Assembly (NCBI GenBank): GCA_023379805.1
Contig: JAMCPI010000012.1
Span: 345,777 to 409,776, forward strand
Length of the DNA: 64,000 nt
Reading direction: 5' to 3'
Source of the DNA: Nitrososphaerota archaeon
GTDB taxonomy: Archaea > Thermoproteota > Nitrososphaeria > Nitrososphaerales > JACPRH01
Part shown: in pieces, positions 33,755-41,879 of the stretch
Numbering within the stretch: the stretch's first letter is position 1
Layout of the letters: each line of letters starts with the position of its first letter
Translations under genes and position numbers: made by a program
The notes under the pieces: generated by a model
The model's database searches: none
Seen by the model: only the letters and a program-made list of their open reading frames with translations
Told to the model about the DNA's origin: nothing

Positions 33755-36427
33755 ATGGCTAGTGTTGACCGGGTGTTCCGACCGAGATCCGTTGCCCTTA
33801 TCGGTGCGACTGATCGAGAAGGCTCCGTAGGCCGGGATATACTGGAGAATCTTCTGCAGGGCAAGGAGCAGAGATCTATCTATCCGGTTAACCCGAAGCG
33901 TGATACCGTGATGGGGCTTCAGTGCTATCCGAGCATCTCCAAGATCCCGGAGCATGTTGATCTCGCAATTGTTGCGACTCCTGCAAACACGGTTCCCGGC
34001 GTAGTCAGGGAGTGTGTTGACGCCGGGGTTGAAGGGGCTGTTGTAATCTCCGCCGGTTTCCGCGAGATAGGTGAAGAGGGCATGAAGCTGGAGGAGACGA
34101 TTAAACAAGTGCAGTCTGAGTCTGATATCAGGATTTTAGGGCCTAACTGCCTAGGCTTCATCAGGCCGGATATTGGGCTTAACGCGAGTTTTCTCAAGGA
34201 GACACCTGCACCAGGTCAAATCGCCTTTGTTTCGCAGAGCGGTGCATTGGGCTCCGCTATCCTAAACTGGGCTATCAGCACTAAAATCGGCTTCAGCCTG
34301 TTCGTTTCGCTAGGCTCAATGCTTGACATTGATTACGGTGATATTATCGATTACCTCGGAGAAGACCCTGCGACTCGCAGCATCATCATTTACATGGAGA
34401 GCATCGGTAACGCAAAGAAGTTTATGAGTGCAGCAAGAGGTTTTGCTCGAAGTAAACCGATCATCGTCCTGAAGGCAGGGAAACATCCGGCTGGAGCTCA
34501 CGCAGCCCGTTCACACACAGGTGCCTTGGCGGGTGATTACCAAGTCTATGAAGCGGCCTTCAAACGCGTAGGTGTCATCAGGGTGGATGAAATTTCGGAT
34601 CTGTTCAACTGCGCAAGCGTTCTTGACTCAAGGTTTCTGCCCAACGGCCCAAGGCTCGCAGTCGTTACTAACGCAGGAGGCCCGGCTGTCATCGCTTCAG
34701 ATGCGGTGATGGATTACGGTGGAGAAATCGCGAAGCTGTCAGAGGAGTCTATCCGCGTCTTGGATGATCATCTGCCTCGTTACTGGAGCCACGGAAACCC
34801 GATAGATATTCTAGGTGATGCCGATGTTGGGCGTTACGAAGTTGCAATTCGGGCCGCTCTAGGTGATCCGGATGTCGATGGGCTTCTAGTCATATACACT
34901 CCTCAGGGGGCTGCACCAGCTAAAGACTTGGCTGAAATGGTTGTTAGGGTTGCTGCGGGTCGCCGTAAGCCGTTGCTGACTGTTCTGATGGGTGAAGAAA
35001 TCGTTAGGGAGGCTCGGGACGCGTTCTACGCCGCCGATATTCCCACTTACTCGACTCCTGAGGAGGCTGTGAGAACTTACATGTATATGTATCGTTACCG
35101 ACGAAACTTGGACACGCTTTACCAGACTCCTGAGGAGCTTCCAGTGGATCTTTCGCCTCCTAAAAGCCACCTCAAACTCCTGATTCAGAGAATGATTAAG
35201 GATGACCGGACTCTTCTAAGCCAAGAGGATGCGGACAAGTTTCTCGACGCATACGGGATTCCTCGTGTCAAAGGTGATTTAGCGAGAAGCGCTGAGGAGG
35301 CTTTGATAATCGCTTCGAACATTGGGTATCCTGTCGTGCTTAAGATTATGTCGCCAGATATTCCACACAAAACCGATGTCAACGGCGTAGTCGCAGATAT
35401 AGAATCAGGGCCACAGCTGAAACTGGAGTATGAACAGCTACTAAGTCGAGTGAAAGAGGCTAGACCCGACGCCAAAATTGATGGAGTCTACGTGCAGCAG
35501 ATGGTGAAGCGGATTGATTACGAGCTCATTCTAGGCTCCAAGAAAGATCATGACTTCGGCTCCGTCATTCTATTCGGGCTCGGCGGCATAAGCGTCGAGA
35601 TTTTCAAGGACTTCTCGATTGGTCTCCCTCCTCTGAATCAGGTTCTTGCGAGGCGCCTTATGGAGGAGACAAAGGTCTATCGAGTGCTCTCTAAAGGTAT
35701 GAGAAACCGCCCACCGGCGGATCTTAAGATGCTGGAGGAGATTATGGTTCGTTTCTCGAATATGATTATTGATTTTCCGGAGATTGCTGATGTTGATATC
35801 AATCCTCTGGCGGTCTCAGATGGTAAGCTCTACGCGCTCGACGCCAGGATAATCCTAGATCCTGAAGCGCTGAGTAAACGCGGTGAACCCTATCCGCATT
35901 TGGCTATCGTTCCATACCCTACGAAATGGGTTACTCCTTGGCGGTTAACTGATGGTACTGACGTGATTCTTCGGCCCGTTAGGCCTGAGGACGAGCCTCT
36001 TGAACTGGAGTTCGTCAGAAGCTTATCTGATGAGTCCAGCCGCGCTAGGTTCTTCCGCATAATAAAGAATCTAAAACATGAATCTCTCGTACGCTTCTCC
36101 AACATAGATTATGATCGCGAAATGGCGTTCATTGCTGAAACAAAGGAGGATGGGCACCGAATCGAAATCGGTGTGGGCCGACTGGTTCTTCAACCGAATC
36201 GGAGACGCGGCGAATTCGCGGTTGTTGTAGCCGACAAGTATCAGGACAAGGGCTTGGGAACCAAACTGGTTGATATGCTAATTAACTGGGCTGAAGAGAA
36301 GGGCCTTGAGAGCATATACGGCATAATCTTACCTGAGAACCGGCGAATGATTCAGCTAAGCGAAAAGCTAGGCTTTCGAATTGAGACCCGCCCTGAAGAG
36401 GTCTTAGTGGAGCTCCCGTTAAAGTAA
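33755..36427 (+). CDS. NDP-forming acyl-CoA synthetase fused to GNAT acetyltransferase, 890 aa
   Basis: Order of domains: CoA-binding Rossmann domain (VALIGATDREGSVGRDI, residues about 10-130), CoA-ligase domains (FVSQSGALGSAILNWA, then SHTGALAGDYQVYEAAFKR near 250), ATP-grasp domain (about 480-700, KIMSPDIPHKTDVNGVVADI) and a C-terminal GNAT domain (about 730-890, VVADKYQDKGLGTKLVDMLI). The alpha-type phosphohistidine motif SHTG and the beta-type IPHKTD His both remain, unlike the inactive synthetase part of bacterial PatZ-type lysine acetyltransferases. It may make acyl-CoA/ATP, or be an acyl-CoA-sensing protein acetyltransferase. Confidence 0.88.
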   Translation: MASVDRVFRPRSVALIGATDREGSVGRDILENLLQGKEQRSIYPVNPKRDTVMGLQCYPSISKIPEHVDLAIVATPANTVPGVVRECVDAGVEGAVVISAGFREIGEEGMKLEETIKQVQSESDIRILGPNCLGFIRPDIGLNASFLKETPAPGQIAFVSQSGALGSAILNWAISTKIGFSLFVSLGSMLDIDYGDIIDYLGEDPATRSIIIYMESIGNAKKFMSAARGFARSKPIIVLKAGKHPAGAHAARSHTGALAGDYQVYEAAFKRVGVIRVDEISDLFNCASVLDSRFLPNGPRLAVVTNAGGPAVIASDAVMDYGGEIAKLSEESIRVLDDHLPRYWSHGNPIDILGDADVGRYEVAIRAALGDPDVDGLLVIYTPQGAAPAKDLAEMVVRVAAGRRKPLLTVLMGEEIVREARDAFYAADIPTYSTPEEAVRTYMYMYRYRRNLDTLYQTPEELPVDLSPPKSHLKLLIQRMIKDDRTLLSQEDADKFLDAYGIPRVKGDLARSAEEALIIASNIGYPVVLKIMSPDIPHKTDVNGVVADIESGPQLKLEYEQLLSRVKEARPDAKIDGVYVQQMVKRIDYELILGSKKDHDFGSVILFGLGGISVEIFKDFSIGLPPLNQVLARRLMEETKVYRVLSKGMRNRPPADLKMLEEIMVRFSNMIIDFPEIADVDINPLAVSDGKLYALDARIILDPEALSKRGEPYPHLAIVPYPTKWVTPWRLTDGTDVILRPVRPEDEPLELEFVRSLSDESSRARFFRIIKNLKHESLVRFSNIDYDREMAFIAETKEDGHRIEIGVGRLVLQPNRRRGEFAVVVADKYQDKGLGTKLVDMLINWAEEKGLESIYGIILPENRRMIQLSEKLGFRIETRPEEVLVELPLK

Positions 36428-36591
36428 GCAGCGTTAGGTTAGGTTCCGTCCAATAATCTGGATGCATTTGCGTAAACAGTCTTCGCAATGTCCTGATAAT
36501 TGACTGAGCCATTTTTGCAGATTTAGCGTGTTGCTGTGGGGTGCAAAACAAAAAAGTTATTAAATTGAATACTATGCTGATTTACCCGCTG

Positions 36592-37056
36592 ATGAAAAAG
36601 AAGTTTATCCTAATTTCAGCAATTGTGACCGGTGCAGTAATCACCATTAGCGTATTATACTTCGCATTCGCAGCTCCTCCTCAAGCAGTAGTTGTAAGAA
36701 TGGTTACTTACAATCCTCCTGACAAGAACGACATGGTAGCGACGCCGCTTGAGCAGAGACACTGGACTCCGGACAATATTCAGCTGAAGCTGGGTGTCCC
36801 GAACACCATTGCAGTGGTAAGCAACGACGATATTGAGACTCATCAATTCTCGATTCCCGCATTCAACGTGACCACGCCTCAGATCAAACCTTTCAACTCC
36901 TATGAATTGACCTTCACTCCAACGAAAGCAGGTACATTCCAATTCATAGATCCAAGGCCTGAGGAGAGCTACAGTTGGATCGACTACCGTGGCGTGCAGG
37001 TCAATCAAACAGTCAACCACTCCACAGAAATTGGTATGATCGAAGTCAAGCCCTAG
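36592..37056 (+). CDS. Membrane-anchored cupredoxin-like protein, 154 aa
   Basis: The start is set at ATG 36592 (MKKKFILISAIVTGAVITIS), which gives a clean signal anchor; the ORF opens at 36541. The exported part has the cupredoxin order of strands: RMVTYNPPDKNDM, GVPNTIAVVSNDDIETHQFSI and FTPTKAGTFQFI. The ETHQF His fits the first copper ligand. After GTFQFI the usual Cys-x(n)-His-x-Met ligand loop is replaced by DPRPEESYSWIDYRG. It may bind copper differently or not at all. It is a single gene, outside the cell membrane. Confidence 0.65.
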   Translation: MKKKFILISAIVTGAVITISVLYFAFAAPPQAVVVRMVTYNPPDKNDMVATPLEQRHWTPDNIQLKLGVPNTIAVVSNDDIETHQFSIPAFNVTTPQIKPFNSYELTFTPTKAGTFQFIDPRPEESYSWIDYRGVQVNQTVNHSTEIGMIEVKP

Positions 37057-37202
37057 ACCGCAACAGTGAAAATGTTTCAGTATCCACCGATGTAGCGTAG
37101 ATGTTCTGATTTGTGCATAGCCATGTTACAGTTCCTAGGCAATGGCATTGTCTTCGGTTGCCTACGCCGATTGATGAATGGGCTAGTGAGCTTGAGTTTA
37201 AT

Positions 37203-37634
37203 TCAGGTTAGGAGCAGCGTGTTGAAAGTCTCCATAAATGCTCTCTGAAGATCTCTTTGTGTAATTATTCCAACTATCTTCTCGCCTTCTTTGACCAAGA
37301 GGCGTCTGATTTTCTTTTGCAGCATGATTTGTGCTGCGTCACCTAGTGTTGCCAGAGGGTCAACTGTTATGAGCGGGTGGCTCATTATCTCCTCTACTCG
37401 TTTGTCGGTATTAGCGCCTGCGTAAACGACCCTCTGCAGGATATCTCTTTCAGTTATGATTCCTATCGGATCACCGCCCTTTGTTACGAGAACAGACTCG
37501 ATTTCTGCATCAACCATTTTCTTCACCGCCTCTTTCACAGAACCTCCAACCTCCACGGCATCCATCTTAGTATTCATGAAGGCTCTGACCCTAACGCCAA
37601 TGTTTAGCAATAGTAACCTGATATCGCTTCCCAC
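37203..37634 (-). CDS. CBS-domain pair protein, up to 143 aa
   Basis: Two CBS motifs: MVDAEIESVLVTKGGDPIGIITERDI and MLQKKIRRLLVKEGEKIVGIITQRDL (given as IESVLVTKGGDPIGIITERD and RRLLVKEGEKIVGIITQRDL), separated by IMSHPLITVDPLATLGDAAQ. CBS pairs bind adenosine nucleotides and serve as energy sensors. The first 15-20 residues look unlike the family. A TATA-like box (ATATAAAT, minus strand, near 37640) would place transcription start near 37612, so an internal TTG or ATG start, such as 37577, is likely. It is a paralogue of the gene at 39281. Confidence 0.82.
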   Translation of the reverse strand: MGSDIRLLLLNIGVRVRAFMNTKMDAVEVGGSVKEAVKKMVDAEIESVLVTKGGDPIGIITERDILQRVVYAGANTDKRVEEIMSHPLITVDPLATLGDAAQIMLQKKIRRLLVKEGEKIVGIITQRDLQRAFMETFNTLLLT

Positions 37635-37689
37635 ATTTATATCTAAAGGTTATTTCTGGAAGAGTTCGTAAGATATTCGGCTTTCCGCA

Positions 37690-38391
37690 TTGCGTGTAAG
37701 AGAGTTTCTTGATGCAACATTAGGGGATGCGCGTTCCGTCCTAGCGGACCCATTTCGTTTCTATGAGACTATGAGGCAACGGAAAAAACTTGAGTTAGCA
37801 CCTGTAGAAACCTGGTACGTCCTCACTTGGTTCACCATGTTCTCAACGGTGCCAAGTTTGCTACTGCCAATCTGGAAACCATTGACTGACTGGGCAATTA
37901 ATGCCTCTGCTGTGAAGATACCGGATCTCCATTTCGGGAATGTGGTATACCTTGAAGTTTCTCAGCAGATTTATCCTCTTGTCTACTCCTATGTTGGCAA
38001 CCACCTCTGGACATGGCTCGTTTGCGCTCCCATTCTAATAGCTGACCTTTTGGCTACCCTAGTGTTCGGATCGGCCTTGTTTCATCTACTGTTCAAATTT
38101 ATCTTCGGAGGCAACGGAAGATATAGAGACGCATTGACAGCATTTGCCTTCGGCAATCTCCCTTCTCTGCTATTCGGTTTTGTTCCATATTCTGCTGCGA
38201 TAGGTTTAGCTTGGACATCGCTTCTACAAATCCCGGTTGGATTTCACTATATGTATGATGTTTCTTGGAACCGAGTTTTTATCCCATATCTGCTCTGGAC
38301 GTTTTTCATTTTCGTTGCTTGGGGAACAGTCGGAACTGTTAGCCCTCCGGGATTGATGTCTCTTATCCCTAAAGGCCCATATTCACCATAG
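37690..38391 (+). CDS. Yip1-like membrane protein, 233 aa
   Basis: N-terminal amphipathic segment (DPFRFYETMRQRKKLELAP) followed by about five hydrophobic helices, with VFGSALFHLLFKFIFGGNGRYRDALTAFAFGNLPSLLFG in the centre (key part GGNGRYRDALTAFAFGNLPS). This is the pattern of archaeal Yip1-domain proteins: the loop before the helix with xYxxxLxxxxYGxxP. The role is unknown; in eukaryotes Yip1 proteins act in membrane trafficking. The start is TTG at 37690. It is divergent from the CBS gene. Confidence 0.6.
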   Translation: MRVREFLDATLGDARSVLADPFRFYETMRQRKKLELAPVETWYVLTWFTMFSTVPSLLLPIWKPLTDWAINASAVKIPDLHFGNVVYLEVSQQIYPLVYSYVGNHLWTWLVCAPILIADLLATLVFGSALFHLLFKFIFGGNGRYRDALTAFAFGNLPSLLFGFVPYSAAIGLAWTSLLQIPVGFHYMYDVSWNRVFIPYLLWTFFIFVAWGTVGTVSPPGLMSLIPKGPYSP

Positions 38392-38561
38392 CTATAATTA
38401 AGATGTCAACCCAGTAATTAACATGAACAATCTGAAGAGTATAATCCATCTGGCTCAGGAATTTATCTTGATCTCCCGAGACTTGTATCGAGTATACTGC
38501 AATTCCTCCGCTGGGTCACGACAGCGCAAGCTTATTCTGACACTGGAGCCACAACAGCTTA

Positions 38562-39134
38562 GTGGCCTACGATTTCAACCTCCTAGTTTCTCACGAATGG
38601 GTTAACTGGTATGCGGCTAGGCAGGAGATTCTACGTTTGCTGAAGGAGTTTGGTGATGACCAGCCTCTCGTGAAGAGGACAATAGCCAAAGGACTAAGCG
38701 GGGTTAAGACGAGGTTGAATAATCGGGATGTGATTAGGTCTCTCAAAGAGAAGTTTTCCGCTGATCCGTTATCTCTAGAGTTTACTCTGAAGTGGACTCC
38801 CATAGATCGGTGGTGTGAGTCAACCTTAGAATCAATGGGGCAAGTGCTTTCATCACTGAGGAGTGAGATAAAATCGGGAGAGAGATGGATGATGCATATC
38901 GAAAAGAGACGGTACACTGTATATCATAAGGCTGAGATAATCAAGGAGCTAGCAAAACTGATAGATGAGAAGGTGGATCTCAAGAGCCCGAACAAGATAG
39001 TTTGGATAGATATCGTTGGGAATCAGGCTGGCATATCAGTGATAAGGCCAGATGATATCTTCTCCTTATCAAGAATGAGACGGGGCGTTAACTCACCGGA
39101 ACCGCTCAAGCATATTGCGAGGCAAGCGAATTAG
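38562..39134 (+). CDS. THUMP-domain protein, Tan1-like, 190 aa
   Basis: The sequence follows the archaeal/eukaryotic Tan1 type THUMP protein: AYDFNLLVSHEWVNWYAARQEI at the N-terminus, LAKGLSGVKTRL-like segment (IAKGLSGVKTRLNNRDVI), FTLKWTPIDRWCESTLESM, GERWMMHIEKRRYTVYHKAE and LKSPNKIVWIDIVGNQAGIS. THUMP domains bind the tRNA acceptor end. Tan1 partners the N4-acetylcytidine enzyme that modifies tRNA Ser/Leu position 12. No acetyltransferase gene is adjacent. Start GTG 38562 places DFNLLV at the usual distance from the N-terminus. Confidence 0.75.
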   Translation: MAYDFNLLVSHEWVNWYAARQEILRLLKEFGDDQPLVKRTIAKGLSGVKTRLNNRDVIRSLKEKFSADPLSLEFTLKWTPIDRWCESTLESMGQVLSSLRSEIKSGERWMMHIEKRRYTVYHKAEIIKELAKLIDEKVDLKSPNKIVWIDIVGNQAGISVIRPDDIFSLSRMRRGVNSPEPLKHIARQAN

Positions 39135-39280
39135 CTGTTGTAGGGCCGATTAAGAGGGTCGCGATAGGGTTGATGTAAACCTCAAGCAAGCCGAAATTTG
39201 GCTGGCACTGAGGTGATATGGCCACATCTAATGCGCATCGCTATCTATCTAGTTCTCTTTCCGTGCCTTATCCGCGGGGT

Positions 39281-39775
39281 TTATCGCTCAGGGATCTGTG
39301 AGAGAAGCGTGGCTGCTCTAGCCATTGCTGCCAGTATGGGGTCAGAACCTTCTCTCTTGTGAAGGAACTTTGCAAAGTCAGTCACCGTCAGAATGCCTAC
39401 AACGCTGTCGCCTTCAGTAATGATTAGTCTTCTAATCTTGTTTTGCAGCATGATGCTCGCCGCATCGGATACTAATGCCTCTGGGCCCACCGTGATGACC
39501 GGTTTTGACATGATGCGAGACACCTTGACTTTTTTTGGGGCCAGCTTCTCAGCCATCACTTTTTGAACCAGATCCCTTTCCGTTATGATGCCAACAGGTC
39601 GTGCTCTTTCCACTACGATCAAGCAGCCTCTTCCAACCTGTTTCATTCTTTCTGCAGCTTCTTCTACAGAAGCATCTTGTCTAATCGTGTGAATTACGTC
39701 TTTGGTCATCAATTCAGAAACTCTGGCCATTTCCATATGTACAGTTAACCGCGTACTTGCTATTAAACTGGTCAC
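39281..39775 (-). CDS. CBS-domain pair protein at the left edge of the transposon, up to 164 aa
   Basis: Two CBS units (MKQVGRGCLIVVERARPVGIITERDL and MLQNKIRRLIITEGDSVVGILTVTDF, key parts CLIVVERARPVGIITERD and RRLIITEGDSVVGILTVTDF) plus a C-terminal tail. The ORF opens at 39775, inside the 8-bp target duplication of the adjacent transposon. The natural start is more likely ATG 39730 (MARVSELMTKDVI). A TATA-like box (TTTAATAG on the minus strand, about 39762-39769) lies between the insertion and that start, so the gene may still be expressed. It is a paralogue of 37203-37634. Confidence 0.85.
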   Translation of the reverse strand: MTSLIASTRLTVHMEMARVSELMTKDVIHTIRQDASVEEAAERMKQVGRGCLIVVERARPVGIITERDLVQKVMAEKLAPKKVKVSRIMSKPVITVGPEALVSDAASIMLQNKIRRLIITEGDSVVGILTVTDFAKFLHKREGSDPILAAMARAATLLSQIPER

Positions 39776-39781
39776 ATTCAG
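39774..39781. repeat. Target-site duplication, left copy (ACATTCAG)
   Basis: ACATTCAG occurs immediately outside the left inverted repeat and again immediately outside the right one (44138-44145). An 8-bp duplication is what IS6-family transposition produces. Confidence 0.9.
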
Positions 39782-39815
39782 GATACTGTTGCGTTATTTG
39801 TCATGACTTGAGCGA
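39782..39815 (+). repeat. Left terminal inverted repeat, 34 bp
   Basis: Begins GATACTGTTGCGTTATTTGT and is matched at 33 of 34 positions by the reverse complement of 44104-44137. The CTGTTGC near the tip is characteristic of IS6-family ends. Confidence 0.92.
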
Positions 39816-39839
39816 GCAAGCCTAACCGGTGTTTTCGGG

Positions 39840-40496
39840 TTAAGGATATTCGGCTTGATGTATTGTATTAGGTTTGGCGTCGATTTTGGGTCGATCTATC
39901 TTTTGAACTTCATCAAGCATCTTTGCTACTTTGTGTGAAAGAAGTATTATCTTCTCCAATAGAAATTGATGTCTTTTCGCGTATTCAATTGTAGAGCCAG
40001 ACAAAATAGTTACTCTGTCTCTATCGTAACCGGTAAGCTTACCGGTTTTAGATATGCTATCACTTAGTTGTTGTAGCTCTGCACCAGCTTTAGCGTTCTC
40101 GCTTTTTGTATGGTGAGAATAAGAGACCAAGCGGTAAAGCTCAGTTATGTTACAAACAATGTCTTTGTCGAATACACCTAATTGGTCTTGCAGCTTATCA
40201 TAAGTGCTTGTAGAGAAATCCGCATCAGCTATGATTATAGCTGGGAGTATCTCACTTTTCCTTTCGCGCCAAGTATTCAGTTTTTGTTCTTCCGTCTCGA
40301 TGATAGGCTTACGCATCTTGTACGAGTCTTTAGCTGCATCTAGAATCGCTTGAACCTCTGAACCTAGAGATACTGCAAGCTTCTTTCTATCTGACCGTTC
40401 ACGTAACCGGTTAGTTATTGTTGTAGACAGAATACCAGCTACAAATCCAATTAAACCCGATATTACTTGAGAAATTAACCCATCAGGAAGCTGCAA
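39840..40496 (-). CDS. Transposon cargo: membrane-anchored helical protein, 218 aa
   Basis: One N-terminal membrane segment (LISQVISGLIGFVAGILSTTI, about residues 7-27) is followed by a basic cluster (NRLRERSDRKK) and a largely helical soluble domain. Positive-inside topology puts the domain in the cytoplasm. It is not recognised. It points toward the left transposon end and away from the transposase. Single-TM, helix-rich proteins of this layout occur as membrane effectors in some defence systems, but nothing in the sequence proves that here. Confidence 0.6.
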   Translation of the reverse strand: MQLPDGLISQVISGLIGFVAGILSTTITNRLRERSDRKKLAVSLGSEVQAILDAAKDSYKMRKPIIETEEQKLNTWRERKSEILPAIIIADADFSTSTYDKLQDQLGVFDKDIVCNITELYRLVSYSHHTKSENAKAGAELQQLSDSISKTGKLTGYDRDRVTILSGSTIEYAKRHQFLLEKIILLSHKVAKMLDEVQKIDRPKIDAKPNTIHQAEYP

Positions 40497-40625
40497 TTTC
40501 TAACTCCAAACTCGACTGATACCGGTTAAGCACCTGACAGAAAAACATGTCCCTAATGGTGTATCTCAGGTATATGCCAAAAGATATATATAGTATTATG
40601 TGTATGGAGATATACGTGAGATATA

Positions 40626-41519
40626 ATGACTTGCAAATACTGCGGCTCTGAACAAGTCGTAAAGAACGGTAAGGTAGCCGGTAAGCAAGTATTCAAGTGC
40701 AAAGAATGCGGACACCGCTTCTACGCTAACGAGCAGTTCACTAAGATGCGAGTACCAAAACACGTTATCGTGGCTGGCCTAAACCTATACTTCGATGGCC
40801 TCTCAGTTAGAAAGGCTAAGACACAGCTTGAGAACATCTTAGGCGAAAAAGTTGACTCCGCCTCAATTTGGCGTTGGGTCAACAAGTACTCCAACCTAGT
40901 CAACAAGTACGTTTCTACTCTTGAGCCTGAACTATCAGGTAAATGGCACGAGGATGAGACTATGATTAAGGCCGATGGCCGAAACGTTTGGCTATGGGAA
41001 ATGATAGACGAAGATACAAAGTTTGTAGTGGCGTCCCATATCTCAGGGACAAGAACACTAGAGGATACAGTTGCAATATTCAGAAAAGGCTTAGAGACAG
41101 CAAAGCAAAGACCACGAGCAATATTCGTTGACGGTAGCCACGTCTATCAACCAGCCTTTAACAAAGTGTTCTACTCAAGATACAAGGTTCAACGAGTCGA
41201 GCTAGTTCAGCGCGTTGGAATCCGCGCCAGACAGACAAACAACGTAATCGAAAGGATGCACGGTACGGTAAAAGACCGGTTGAAGCCAATGCGAGGATTA
41301 CAGAATGAAAGAACAGCTCAAACACTACTAACCGGTTTTCTAATCAACTACAACTATGTGAGAAAACACCAAACAATCGGGATGACACCTGCTCAAGCCG
41401 CTGGAGTTGGGATTAACAACGGATGGAGTGAACTGATAGAGAAATCAACAGTTCAAGACGCTAAGCCGAAAGCAGAGGCACAGGCACAAACCGTAGCTCC
41501 AATACCAATGGTGAGGTAG
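40626..41519 (+). CDS. IS6-like DDE transposase with N-terminal zinc ribbon, 297 aa
   Basis: Residues 3-27 form a zinc ribbon (CKYCGSEQVV ... FKCKECGHRF), followed by a helix-turn-helix (about 40-85) and a DDE catalytic domain. The first Asp is in WHEDETMIKADG (about 103), the second in AIFVDGSHVYQ (about 178) and the Glu in TNNVIERMHGTVKDR (about 217). IS6/IS26 enzymes share this layout and give 8-bp duplications, which matches the ends found here. A terminal extension (about 275-297) is Gln/Ala-rich. A TATA-like tatatatagtat lies about 45 bases upstream. Confidence 0.92.
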   Translation: MTCKYCGSEQVVKNGKVAGKQVFKCKECGHRFYANEQFTKMRVPKHVIVAGLNLYFDGLSVRKAKTQLENILGEKVDSASIWRWVNKYSNLVNKYVSTLEPELSGKWHEDETMIKADGRNVWLWEMIDEDTKFVVASHISGTRTLEDTVAIFRKGLETAKQRPRAIFVDGSHVYQPAFNKVFYSRYKVQRVELVQRVGIRARQTNNVIERMHGTVKDRLKPMRGLQNERTAQTLLTGFLINYNYVRKHQTIGMTPAQAAGVGINNGWSELIEKSTVQDAKPKAEAQAQTVAPIPMVR

Positions 41520-41520
41520 A

Positions 41521-41691
41521 ATGGAAAGAGCCTTAGTAAGCCTACCTGATAACGTCATGGCGATTGTTGATAGTCTGAAAGGCACTTTAGGCGAAGGTAG
41601 ATCAGACATAATCAGAGCAATCGTAATTTCATATCTATCTGAGAAAGGCTACCTTAGAGGCGATAAGAAAGATGAGCAGAAACAACAGTAA
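41521..41691 (+). CDS. Transposon cargo: ribbon-helix-helix protein, 56 aa
   Basis: Starts ATG 41521, two bases after the transposase stop. The sequence MERALVSLPDNVMAIVDSLK followed by GTLGEGRSDIIRAIVISYL has the strand-helix-helix pattern of CopG-type repressors, with GRSDIIRAIV matching the second helix. It may repress the transposase or cargo promoter. Its end overlaps the next small gene by 20 bases. Confidence 0.72.
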   Translation: MERALVSLPDNVMAIVDSLKGTLGEGRSDIIRAIVISYLSEKGYLRGDKKDEQKQQ

Positions 41692-41845
41692 GCGTAATCT
41701 CGGTAGAGAAATAGACGATCTACGCGAAGAGGTAAGCATGCTTGATACTATGCTTACTGCGTTAGTCGATGTTCTTGAGCAGAAGGGCTTAGTCTCCCAC
41801 ACAGAGTGGGAGCGAAAGATTAAAGAGCAGTTAGGAAACAAATAA
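41672..41845 (+). CDS. Transposon cargo: small coiled-coil protein, 57 aa
   Basis: ATG 41672 overlaps the RHH gene. The peptide (MSRNNSKRNLGREIDDLREE, then VSMLDTMLTALVDVLEQKG) has heptad-like Leu/Ile spacing and should form a coiled coil. No function can be assigned. Overlaps on both sides suggest translational coupling within one cargo transcript that starts at or near the transposase. Confidence 0.55.
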   Translation: MSRNNSKRNLGREIDDLREEVSMLDTMLTALVDVLEQKGLVSHTEWERKIKEQLGNK

Positions 41846-41879
41846 AAGAAGTGCGTAACAATAGAGTGTGTGCGTGATT

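Noticed and set aside
36541..36591. Upstream start for the cupredoxin-like protein
   Set aside because: The extra 17 residues break the N-terminal signal-anchor pattern that begins cleanly at ATG 36592.
38423..38605. 60-codon ORF overlapping the THUMP gene start
   Set aside because: No recognisable features and it runs into the well-supported THUMP gene in another frame.
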